Shown here one piece after another: positions 11,899-22,773 of a stretch of 64,000 nt of DNA (position 1 is the stretch's first letter; every line of letters begins with the position of its first letter). The translations under genes were made by a program, and so were the position numbers. The notes under the pieces are model-generated. The model saw only the letters and a list, made by a program, of their open reading frames with translations. It was not told the origin of the DNA and searched no databases. The stretch is from NCBI GenBank assembly GCA_037179385.1, contig CM074190.1:5098284-5162283 (forward strand). The letters are read 5' to 3'. This DNA comes from Holothuria scabra. Taxonomy: Eukaryota; Echinodermata; Holothuroidea; Aspidochirotida; Holothuriidae.

Positions 11899-13590
11899 CT
11901 CAACAAATCTTGTATCCTTTCATTTACAGAGAAAATCCCCGAGTGTGCTCAAAGTCACTCAGAAATTAACTCAAAAGAAAGTTGAATATTAATGTTATTT
12001 ATTGGCATTTTAAATAATGATAATAAAAAAATCCCTTCGGCAGGACGCTCCTTGCGAACCAATGGTTTCGCTCCATCACAATCGTATCACAGCAAGTTTC
12101 ACCCTTGAAAGAATATTACCGTTCTTGGTGTTGATTTATGACAAGATACACACCAACATGTTTATTTGCAAACGATTTACTTTCACCATTTCATCCAATG
12201 GTAGCGGTACAGTTTATTTGGTAGACTCAGTTTCTCTTCTAATTTTGCAAATTGTATAGTTGTAAATTTAATTTTTTATTAAGGGGAAATTTTATTGCAA
12301 ACGAAAACTCAACTGAAATAACGACTATTTCAATACCGTTTACAAGCAGCTGTTTGGGGGTCACGATTGCTCAAAATGTTGCATAACTGAACGCTCCGCG
12401 CCAACTGATGGTGGCGCTCATTCAGTCTCAATGGCAACCACCCGCGGACTTCCTATCATGGACAGAGCATACTGCACGGTAGATTGCCGCTACCGTACGT
12501 GTAAGAAAAAGCGCACCAAGATGGCCGTCTGCTATGGTTTTGTGTGAAAATTTGGACTTGCTGAAGTATATCACCATATTTTGCAAGAAAGTTGATATAT
12601 TTTCGAAATATGGCAAGCTTAGGTCAAAATCACTTCACGTATTGAAGGGATACTATATTGTTTCCCATTGAAGTTTAACGTTTGTTTAAAATATTACAGA
12701 TTCGTCGTCAAATCAGACGATTTAAAGCTTCACGGCGGTCATCTTGTTGCGCCTTTTTTGTCCCATGACGACCATCTACGCATAAGACGTGCGTGTTGCA
12801 TGCTCTGTTCATGTATATAAGTCCGGGCAACCACCACTTCCCATGAACTCCCTAATTTTGCTTTTGCACGACGCCCCCGGATCCAAGGGTTGCGGTTCTC
12901 TAGAAAATTTAACTAACAGCGATTGCCACTGATTTCACTTCCATAGAGGGTGAATTGATTGAATTGGTTGTTATCACACTCAATGATCGCAACTATTTTG
13001 TAATAAAATAGACAAATTCTCCACATTAGTTCTCGCAATCATCAAATTAATTCCTGTGAGGAAAAAGTTGCCTCTGGGTAGCATCGTTATGTTCCTGTGT
13101 ATTGATTCGTTGTTCTGCGGTTTTTAGTACACACAACACTCAAAAAATTCCGAACGGGTTTAGGGCATCGAGACTATTAATGCCCCTCTCTTGTGTTTTA
13201 TCCTTCTCTGCTCTAATATTTGGAACAACGACGCGACGTGTGGGCCATTGGAACAATTACATATAGCTTTGCTTGAAATTGAAGTCAAATTAAGTCTCAT
13301 CTGCAATCGCTCCATATTTTGGAGGTGCTTAGCCACCACATCGAATAACTAAACTCGCTTAATGAGAAACTATTTATACCGTATTTGAAAAAGTATTTGA
13401 CCATAACCTCTTATCAAGCTTTTCTTATCTAACACATTCGTGTCGTGTGTAGCGACTAGCGGGTTCCATCACATGTAGTGCTTTCAAGTAATCTCTCATC
13501 CAGTTGCACGAAACAAGGGGAAAATGGGGCTTGTACTATACGGCTTAAAGTACTCATCAGAAATTACAGAATACATTGAGACATAACGCT
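11899..13590. other. Intergenic; holds a GC-rich hairpin phrase at 12391-12420
   Basis: No gene recognised. At 12391-12420 the phrase ACGCTCCGCGCCAACTGATG followed by GTGGCGCTCA repeats the hairpin motif found inside the hAT-like elements and at the ends of the 2-kb foldback at 49615-51605. The flanks TTGCAAACGA... near 12165 and 12297 also recall hAT-interior sequence, so 12000-12430 may be a fragment of a related repeat. Confidence 0.5.
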
Positions 13591-13609
13591 GTGCATGTTT
13601 GTAACCCAA

Positions 13610-13705
13610 CCGTTCGCCTTTACCTCCCCCTGTGGGCCGGGGGTTGCACAATATGCACACGGTATTCCCTGCCTTTTGTAAGAGGCGACTAAACGGGAGG
13701 ACTTG
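13610..13705. repeat. GC-rich conserved-looking block of unknown class
   Basis: In an AT-rich surround this ~95-bp block contains CCCCCTGTGGGCCGGGGG (a potential C5/G5 hairpin), then CACGGTATTCCCTGCC and GTAAGAGGCGACTAAACGGG. Its composition and sharp edges suggest a retroposed or structured RNA-derived fragment. I cannot assign it to a family from sequence alone. Confidence 0.4.
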
Positions 13706-13790
13706 AACAGTAAATGATTTGAACAGTATGATACTATATAACACATTCGTGTTGGTGTGTCGTTTAATCTTATCTAACTAACGCGCGCCT

Positions 13791-13966
13791 TAAAGATGGA
13801 GTGTCGTCATGAAGAAAATTCTTAAAACGCAAGCCTTCGGTAACTTTTTCACGAATTAAGTCACAACTGCGTGACTCCGTAATTAATATCTGGTATACGA
13901 ATCCATGAAAAGGTTACCTAAGGCTTGCGCTTTAGAATTCTTCTTCATGACGACACTCCATCTTTA
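13791..13966. mobile_element. 176-bp foldback element
   Basis: TAAAGATGGAGTGTCGTCAT at the left is the exact complement of the right end finishing CACTCCATCTTTA. The arms continue through GAAGAA.ATTCT.AAA.CGCAAGCCTT and GGTAAC, about 55 bp each, around a ~60-bp AT-rich centre. A MITE or a simple inverted duplication. No target duplication identified. Confidence 0.8.
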
Positions 13967-14751
13967 ATCGACGGTTGGGAACCTTCATCCATTTCGAACA
14001 GTGACATTATATCGCCATATATGAATAGTGTGGTGTTTTGGTACCGTTACAGAAACATTGTGGTCCACTTGTTTTGTTATTCCCATTCAAAGTTTGAGGA
14101 GAAATGTTTGTATGTTATTAAAAATAGTAAAATTGTTAAGATAGAAATGGTTGCCTTACTTTGTCCAAGCCCAAACCAAAACTCAGGTCTTGCGAAACTT
14201 TGGAGTTTGGGGAGCGTTGTGCCTTCTCCGACCCTCATTCGTACTGCAATAGTTCAGACCTGTGATATCACCTTGTTGTCATTTTATTGCAAAATATGAA
14301 ACTGTGTACATTGAAATTGTTATTACTTGTACCAATTTCAAGACAATTCAACGTGACGCACGAACGAGAAGGGGAAATGACCCATCGACAAACGGCGAGC
14401 CTTAGGAAATATTAGGGGGAGCCGGGTTCACGCCCTCTAAATCCGCCCTGACTTGAACATTCCGAAAATGGATCCCGCACGTGACTAGCAGCTTGACAAC
14501 AAAAGCCACATGAGGCAATAACTTTGACCTTATTTTTTCTTATCAATTACAGAACGATTAACAATTGTAAATTAAAACATGGCCCTCTGATAGTGAAAAA
14601 ATAGGTTGTTAATGTTAATTTAAAGAAACAGATTTGAATATAAACACCGCGACCAGAATAACACTCGTTAGTTGTTCCCTTATTCCTTTCTTCATTTCTA
14701 AATCCAAGCAACATTTAAAAGTACACTCTGTAGACAAAACTTTCTTAAGTA

Positions 14752-14985
14752 AAAAGTACCAATCCTCTCACCCCAAGCTACGATTCTTGTAGGGGTTAAC
14801 AGAAATTTTCAATTGACTCAGTTCTTTGATAGCTAATTCAAACAATGAATGCAGAGTACCACAGCTTATATTACACAGCTGAGCATGAACTGTACTGAGA
14901 GCGTTTTGATTATACACATTGAGCTGTTCTACACTCACCCTGAAGCAATAAACTGAGATTGCATTTGGATGAGAATGAGTTTCAC
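14752..14985 (+). repeat. Dispersed repeat family R1, copy 2
   Basis: Same direction and order as 2848-3063: AAGTACCAATCCTCTCACCC, TTTGATAGCTAATTCAAACA, TTGATTATACACATTGAGCT and CCTGAAGCAATAAACTGAGA. This copy has a small insertion (TTATATTACACAGCTGAGC) relative to copy 1. Confidence 0.7.
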
Positions 14986-16184
14986 ACAATTGTGGGAGGG
15001 GCTTAAGTCAGAAGGTTGGGAGACTTGATACTGTTTGGTTTGGGGTGAGAAAATTGGATCTTTAATTAGAAATTAGACAATGAATTATTCAACATGCAAA
15101 TATTTACTAACCACAGATTAGTCGATGTCCCCTATTCCCTGCACTATCGGTTGAGGAGTAAAATGTGATTTTCTCTCCGTTCTCCAAACCAAATGTTTTC
15201 TTTACTGATAACCTATAGCTGAAACGAATAAAGTTCCTTTATTACATTTACTGTTTGCTTTGCTCTGCATAACTTGTGCTCATGCAATTCACGGCGGTGT
15301 TTAGATCATGGAAGTACTACTTCCCAGCAACTACAGCGCCGTTTCCCTAAAATTTTGTACAATATGTAGGCGTTCTTTTTTGTCCAAAAAAAGGCAGCAA
15401 AGTTTCGAGAGTTTTCTTAATGTCGTCGAGAATCCTTAATCCGCTCTCCTGAGAAAACACGGCGATCTTCAGGCGACATGCCATCTCAGATTCATGCTAA
15501 TAAAGGAAACGCAGATTCTTCGATAGTCCCCCAAAATGCAAATTTCCTTAGAGGAAACCCTGAATCTAATCTATTTTATGCAATACAAGCTCCATATTTC
15601 CGAATGTGTAAAAGGACCCAGATTTATTAGAAAAAATTTGCTCTTGCTCGTAGAACCAGCAAAAAAATTTAGCATAAAAATGTACCTTTTGGTCAATGGG
15701 GTAGGGTGAGTTAGACGGTCCAAAACTGTTGCCCCCCAACACTTCCGTTAAGGCCCTAAGACACCCACAAACTAACACAGTTCAACTAGTAAAAAATTGG
15801 GAAAACTCTATGCTATTGCCCCCCCCCCCCCCGGACAGTCAGGTCTGGTTACGCTGCTGCTTGCTATCAGAATTAAACTTTTGAGAAAGCAACGCGGCAG
15901 GGACCCGTTTTTCTAAAGAGTGTACGTGGAAAAGCAATAACGCTTTGAAAAATACATGTTGGATTTTTGCCAGACTGTGTAATGTACAAACCTAGATCTT
16001 ATTTATCATAAACCTTTATTATTCACAATTGATCCCCAATACACCTTATATGTATCTCTTCTTTTTATTTCCCATTTTAAGTCCAAAAAGTGCTTAAATG
16101 TCAAGAGCAGTAGCAAAATTTTGCTGTTTTTTTTGTCATTTTTCTTCCAAGAACCTTTGGGGACATTTGAAGGCTTAAACATTC
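14986..16184. other. Intergenic; poly-C tract at 15819-15833
   Basis: No gene recognised. A long C run followed by GGACAGTCAGGTCTGGTTACGCTGC at about 15819-15860 resembles the homopolymer-plus-terminus arrangement of the hAT-like family but lacks the GCTACGCCACTG end, so it is not called. Confidence 0.45.
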
Positions 16185-16340
16185 AACATTCAAGGTTAAC
16201 CGGCCAAGATGTAAATACTTGTAAATTTCACAATTCAGTGGAAAACACATTGTCACATGATTGTCAAGAGCCATTCACAAACTAGTATAGACTACTATCC
16301 TTGTTCAAATTGGGGTGACTGCATTTTCCCTTTAACAAAG
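16185..16340 (+). repeat. Diverged dispersed repeat R4, copy 2
   Basis: Ordered matches to 5040-5195, including TTCAAGGTTAACC, ATTGTCACATGATTGTCAAG and GGGTGACTGC. Non-coding. Ends not defined. Confidence 0.5.
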
Positions 16341-18650
16341 CTTGAGAATAATATATACCCAAGGAAAACTGGCCGTTTTTTGATCACTTAGTTTTAAGAC
16401 GGTCAACGAATATTCACAAAAACCTTCCTGATGAGCCTGCAGGATAGTTAAGAATTCTCACTTGTATTTAAATTTGTGAAGGATACAAATACAATTCTGT
16501 GTACAGAAAACGTCATCATTACTTATCAAGAATTGTCTGCTTGAAAACTTGATGCAACGTAACAATATATATCAGAGAACAGAAACGTGTGAATAAAATT
16601 AACACACAAGAACATAAATGTAACAATATACTACATGTGATATTTGTACAGACATTTGATATCGCTCGTTGATTTTTTTCTCCTATAGTCAAAATATCAT
16701 TTCCGGTGGATTCTTGACGGTACAGTAAAGAAGAAGAAAGTGCTCGCTGTATCTCATAGAAATGATGCTGCTTTATTTTGTTGCAGTTAATGAATGGTTT
16801 GCTCGAAAAAATGTTCAGGAATGAAACGTTGCCCTAGCACTTTTTGACCAAGGCGTTGTAAACACGTTTAGGACTACCTGCTAAACACAAGTGTCCAGTT
16901 GATAAGCATTTCGCTGTTAAACACTTTAATCGCTTAATATTTAGTGTTTAATAGCTAAACGTGTTAAGAATTTACAAGTATTTACAAAGAGGGGGCAAAA
17001 TAGTTATTTAACAGTTTTTTTTTTCTGGAGCGTTCACTCTAAAACTGCCTGTTGGAATTGTTTCACCACATTCCGTGATTATAAACCATCTACACAATCC
17101 TGGTTAATTCAGTAACAAAGAAACTGGCTAACACTAGAATAATAACCAGTTGTATAATTCACCAAGTTATTTTTGACGTGAACTTGACTTACTATAGTGA
17201 TTCAATAACCAGGACTGTGAATGTGACTTATAAACATTGGACCGATGAAATTTCACCAGGCAAATGGGCATTTAGTGAGTAAACATATGAATTGTGAACA
17301 ATACTTCTGGCAACATTTATGATCCACTTCTCCACTGGAGAAAAAGAATTACACTATTTAAAAAAACTAAAACATGCTAGTTAGGTATTATTTGAAACTT
17401 GTTTTTAAAGAACCGTGCCGAGGATTTACTCATAAGGAGCAATGGAAATGTAATTTAAAAGATCCTCGTTCAGTGACAACTAATTTCTGCTTGGTGTTAT
17501 TGAAGAAGGGCTTTTACATCTGAAACTAACTAGTTCCTTTAATTTTTAAAATCTTAGTCTGAAATTTTTGTTCATGCTGACAAAACCCCTACCCTCATTG
17601 CGTGTATTCCACCCCCAATTCTCACAGTTTCCAATTTAGTTTTGACTTCACATCTGAGGGTGCACATGAACCAGCGGTCCAGCAACACTAAGTAAAGATT
17701 GAAAAATCTTACAACTCCCGTTTCAAAGTTACTGGTAAGGGAGAGTTTGGAACCACTGTCTATGATCTTTCAACCACAAGAAGACTCTGGTGAAGGAGGA
17801 TTTTTTTGTAAATATTTTAGATGGTTAAAACGAAATTTCAAATAATATTTGATGGACAGTCTATCACATTTTATATTAAAGTTACACTTCCCTCTATCAC
17901 GGAACTGCCTCAATACACCGTGGGATAAAGATTGCTGTAAATGAGATAATTTGTGTTTTGCATTGTTTTCGATAGGCACGCTTCGCGTCAAGATTTTAAT
18001 TTAAACGATTGCTCCAGCTTTGTAATGATCTCCTATCCTGTTCAAATGACCATGCACCACAAATTGCATAAGTTTACTCGGTATACACACGTTTCACGAT
18101 GAAACAAGATTTCAATTAAATGTCATTTGTTGACAGTTCTGTTCCGCATTAACAAAAATATGACGTTTTCATCAAAGTGTACAGGGTATTCAATGAATGG
18201 CACTACACTTACCCATGACAAAAGTGAAACACCAGACCCACTGCTAGCAAGGAACACTTTAAAATGGGAGAAAAAGATTTACTTTGAAGAAATGTTTGAA
18301 ATAAGGAATAACACTAATAGATTTTCCTGCCAAACGGGCCAAGTATTTGCAAAGCCCTCACATTAATGTACCACTTTTATTTTCAATCTCAAGGTTTATA
18401 CGAAAATAAAATTGATGTGTAAGAAGTGCTAGAGGTGGTACCCCATCATCGTCCCGGACTGGTTTAACAAAGGAATTTTAATAAAATTGAATGTAAGTCA
18501 ATTTTGGGGTATGTTTGCAATCTTTTATAGTTTGTTGTGAAAGCTTAAATAAATTCTACTAGTGTATATAGTAAAAGGCATGTTCCTCTCGACCCAGTTC
18601 CAACTCTTCTAAACTTCTCATTTAACTAAGTTCCTCCCAGAACTGTCTGA
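16341..18650. other. Intergenic, nothing recognised
   Basis: About 2.3 kb of AT-rich sequence. No frame shows a recognisable domain. No duplicated block elsewhere in the window was noticed. Confidence 0.45.
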
Positions 18651-18880
18651 AATTCATCCTCATCCAGTATAGCGATCCCACTTTATTGCTTCAGGGTGAG
18701 TATACAAGACCCCATGTGTAATCAAAACACTCTTATTGCAGTATGCATGCCGTTTAATTTGAGCTTTAGGTACTCATGCATTTTTTGAACTAGCTGTCAA
18801 TCAAAGAGCTGAGGCAATTGAGAATATCTGTGGACACTACAAAAATGGTAGTTTGGGGTGAGATGATTAGCCCTTTAAGT
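18651..18880 (-). repeat. Dispersed repeat family R1, copy 3
   Basis: Reverse-strand copy: CTTTATTGCTTCAGGGTGAG and AGCTGTCAATCAAAGAGCTGA are complements of the R1 3' and middle blocks, and TAGTTTGGGGTGAGA corresponds to the TCTCACCCC start. Confidence 0.68.
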
Positions 18881-19948
18881 TATAAGCACATTTATAAATA
18901 TTTGGAAAATGACGTAAACTTGAACACTACTCGTACATTTTGGACTCAAACAAAGTACACTTAAACTTATGTTGACAATCCCTCTGTTTATTAAAAACCT
19001 TTAAACATAAATTGGCCCCGTTGGTAACTTACCTCAAATCATCGATGAACGTGATTAAAAGGTATATGTACTAAATACTTGGGTAGGAAAGATACAGCTT
19101 TTTAATAGACAGTGGTAAACGCGTGACAAGAAGTGTGCTATTTCACTCTCTCCAGCCCCTTCACAAGGTACGGGGCTAGGAGGTCGATCTTACTACATGT
19201 CTGACAGATTTTGTAGTTTCACGTCCTCGCTATGGCTTTCTGCAATCCATAAAGCATATATAGTTAGAATTCTTTTCTACAGCATTTATTTCCTTGAAAA
19301 TGACTTCAGTCTATGGCAAGAAAAGTTTTAAAGCTGCAGTTTAGTATTCAGAATATTGTTTATTGTTTTGTTTCTAAGAAATTAATTCCCCGTGAAACGT
19401 AAAAGAAAAGATGGATTTTCGCTCTTTCAGCACGATTAATTTGATAAAAGAAATATTGAAATGGGTTCTGTAACAGGGTTTTCTTTTAAAAAGGGATGTT
19501 TATGATGATTATTTGAGGGAAAGCATTCATAGCCTTTTCATTCTTACTCAATGGTTTTACACGAGTCAGCAACAATTAAACTTAGCAGTATATGGAAACG
19601 GTTCTGCACGGGTGAAGTTAAACAATGGCAGATATAGCAGTGACTAAGACCCAAATCTCCTTAGCAGGCTTGTTGAAATGTGTATATATACTGCTATTAC
19701 ATACTATTACAATTCGGTGGTTCCAGTTCATATCTTCTGAAAAACTCAATGCAATCTTCGTGACGAGTGTGCGGCAGTACAATTCGGGCAATATTTTTGA
19801 GGGCGGGGTGCTGATTTGAACAAGTGATCTTACTTTGGTCTTAATCTCTAATCGTAAGAGATCGGACCATGGAGCTCCATGATCAATCATAAATCGTGTG
19901 AATCAACATTTGCTCTTAATTTTCAAACCGTACAAACATGCTAAAACA
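18881..19948. other. Intergenic, nothing recognised
   Basis: No coding signature and no repeat partner noticed. Confidence 0.45.
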
Positions 19949-19956
19949 CGTCAAAT

Positions 19957-21686
19957 CAGTGGCGTAGCTAGGATTTTTTTCCAGGGGGGGGGCAAAGGTA
20001 CTTTTCCCGGTCAATGTGTATGTATTTCATATAAAATATGCAAACTTACAAGTATAACAACATTACCATGTCATTTTGTAATATTACCTGCATTTTAATC
20101 TTAAAGTAAAACATAGAGCAATCGGAAATAACAAAGTATATTTTTTTGGTAAACAATATCTGGTTTATTTGTATGTACTAAGGCAGGATTTCTCTGAAGG
20201 GGAGGGGCATGCAGTATGGTCTAAGGGGAGGGGTGTCCGGAAATTTTTTGACGTTTTCAAGGAGCCTAGATGCAAAATGGTGCAAGATTTTCGACTTTGA
20301 CAGGAACAGTGTTAAAAGTGGAATCGTGGTGGTTCATGAGGATAAAACTGAAACTTTTGTGTCTTGATATGCATTTCCTTATGCCATTTATGCTACCCTA
20401 CGAAGCAAAACTTGTCATTAAATTTGCACACTTTTAGGAGTCAAAATAAAAGAGCATTGATCGGTATTTGTGGTTTTCTTGGCTACAAAATGTTATTTTG
20501 TCATAAAGATTATCTAAGCGGAGCGCCACCATTGGTTGGCGCGGAGCGTAAAGAAAATTTCGAAAAATCAGACCCCTCAGATGGTCAAAATAGCGTATTT
20601 ATGCTTGTAAAGAGAATCTAAACATGTAGTCTTTTTTATCGATGCCACCAGTGCGAAACAGAGTCTACCTCTTAAAGTAAAATTGGAATTTGACAGAATT
20701 TGCCTAGGTCTATTTGTAGGAATTTAAAAAAAAAAATGGCATCACTGAAAGACCTTGCAGGGACAATCCTTCCCCTTTGAAAATTTTTGAAAAATTGGGC
20801 GTCCTTATAAGCAATCTGGTGCCACATATGCTATCTTTTGAAGTAAAATCTGTGTTAATAAAGTTAGACTACGTATTTTTAAGAATAAAGAAATAAATGG
20901 CATCTGTGAGGGGGGCATGGCCCAACGGTCTCCCCTTCGCACGCCACTAAGGAGGCCTAATAGTGGCTCGAACACACAGGATATCCTGTTAGAAAAGCAG
21001 TCTGTTAAGTGTAGAAGGCTACAAGGTACTCATTGTCCATTTATTGTTACACTCAAAGTGAGCAGAAAGCTATTTTCCCGAACTAGCTTGTAAGCCTCCA
21101 AGGATTAGGCTAAGTAACAAAATCTAAGTGTGCCAACGGATCCTGTTAATTCTAATTTCTAGATTAACTTTAAGTTTATCGTTGGCCATGGATTGTTTCG
21201 GCCCCATCCATCGTTATTTAAACAGAGTAAAATCGTACAGCTACTGCTAGCTTGTAGAAGAACATAACAACCTCGGGGGTCTACGGTAGTGACTTGTCAG
21301 TTTTTACATCCTTTTACTGAATTCCCAAAGTATCACCTGAATAACAGCTTCCTGTGCACTGAAATGCACTGATCATAACCCCCGTGCGAATACAAGCACA
21401 AGAGAACATTCAATCTGCTACGCGGCGAGGACATTTCTGTGGAACGCGAATTGGGCCGGTTCATGCGACTCTGACGAAATCTGAGTTAATTTGTTGCATG
21501 AAAATACGAATTATGTATGAAAAATGTCTGTGTAAATGTAATGTCTGTGAAATGTAATTTCTTATTCTAGCAAAAATATTGAGAAATTTTTGTAATAATA
21601 AGAAGATTCATCAAATTTCCCCAAAAATTTTTCGGGGGGGGGCAACTTGCCCCCCCCCTGCCCTCCCCCCAGTAGCTACGCCACTG
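19957..21686 (-). mobile_element. Non-autonomous hAT-like element, 1.7 kb, copy 2
   Basis: Inverted relative of 9856-11890. Ends CAGTGGCGTAGCTA and TAGCTACGCCACTG are bracketed by an exact 8-bp duplication CGTCAAAT at 19949-19956 and 21687-21694. It shares the subterminal G and C tracts, the CTAAGCGGAGCGCCACCATT hairpin phrase (near 20514), the block around TGGGCCATGTCCCC (here mutated) and the TTGCCTAGGTCTATTTGTAG block. No transposase frame. The independent target duplication shows it inserted separately from copy 1. Confidence 0.93.
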
Positions 21687-21694
21687 CGTCAAAT

Positions 21695-22514
21695 ATAACT
21701 TCCCGTTGATGTTACAGAATCATGTTTCGTTTGTGCAATTGCATATGAAGTTCAGCAATTAGAACTATTAACCTATGTGCACAGGTCTTGGAGTTTAATA
21801 TCAAAATGAAGGTTAAGTTGGAAAAATGCTCCAAGTAAATACAAGCTCTCAAAGGAAAATTTTTGCTAATCTCTATCACACAGAAACATTTTAACACTTA
21901 GAGGCAACAATATACAGTAACAGATTAAGATTTGTTGATTGCTGACATATTAAAAACCCCAGACTTCAGGTTTAAATAACTAATCCCTACACAGCTATAC
22001 AGTGTATGTAATAACCGACTTGCGAAATTTATATCACTTAATTGTGTACATTATTTGTTGTTTTAATACTTGTCACATAGGAATAGTAAAATTCTATTAC
22101 CCTCAATTTGTACGTGGTACGTGTATGATTTGATGAATCGCTGGTTTCATGAAAGTCCATTCTGAAAATGATTCTGTTCAGACCATACCACACAAAACGA
22201 AGATTCGTTTGAAGTGAAATAATATATTTTCGAATTAGGCAAGTTTCTGTATATAAAATCCAGCATTACCAAAGTTTATTTGAACGATATAAGCAGCCTC
22301 TAGATATATGCGATTGCATGTCCTCAGCAATATCCTGTTTTATGTTGTTGGAGTGACTTTTTCATGCCGTTGACTCTGCACTGGTATGTAGTATTGCTCA
22401 TTTTCATTAGCAGATCAATAGATTTCGCTACATCTCAAATGGCAAAAATTGAGCACAAACTTTCAATTCTCATATCACTTAGCACAAATGTATACCTCGC
22501 TCTTGCCAATTATT
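21695..22514. other. Spacer downstream of receptor A, nothing recognised
   Basis: AT-rich. No gene, RNA or repeat call possible. Confidence 0.4.
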
Positions 22515-22670
22515 CGTGTTGTCCAGAACAAGCTGACTTTCAGTCGGGACTTTTGGAGTTCGTCTTCTGGCTGGGTGATACCGAAGACTCGCAGGGAAAA
22601 CAAGCTAATGAGTCACAACTGAAAAAGGCCGAAGCACGCTCGGCTTGAACCAACTGAACTAAGCCGTAAG
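22515..22670 (+). mobile_element. tRNA-derived SINE, degraded copy 2
   Basis: Matches the SINE at 6640-6845 in the order GGAGTTCGTCTTCTGGC (decayed B box and following bases), GAAGACT, then GAGTCACAACTGAAAAAGGC and GGCTTGAACCAA. The A-box half is missing or unrecognisable. It lies about 100 bp downstream of the stop of receptor A, which is read from the other strand. Confidence 0.55.
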
Positions 22671-22773
22671 ACCTCATCGCACTAACTCACCTACTCACCA
22701 ACGGACCGTCCTGAAGAGATTTCGTATTAAACAGATTCGTCCAATGTACTGTGTAATTACTATTTATATTGAC

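Noticed and set aside
13925..14299. 124-codon plus-strand frame.
   Set aside because: Begins inside the foldback at 13791-13966, has no signal, domain or family resemblance. Probably chance.
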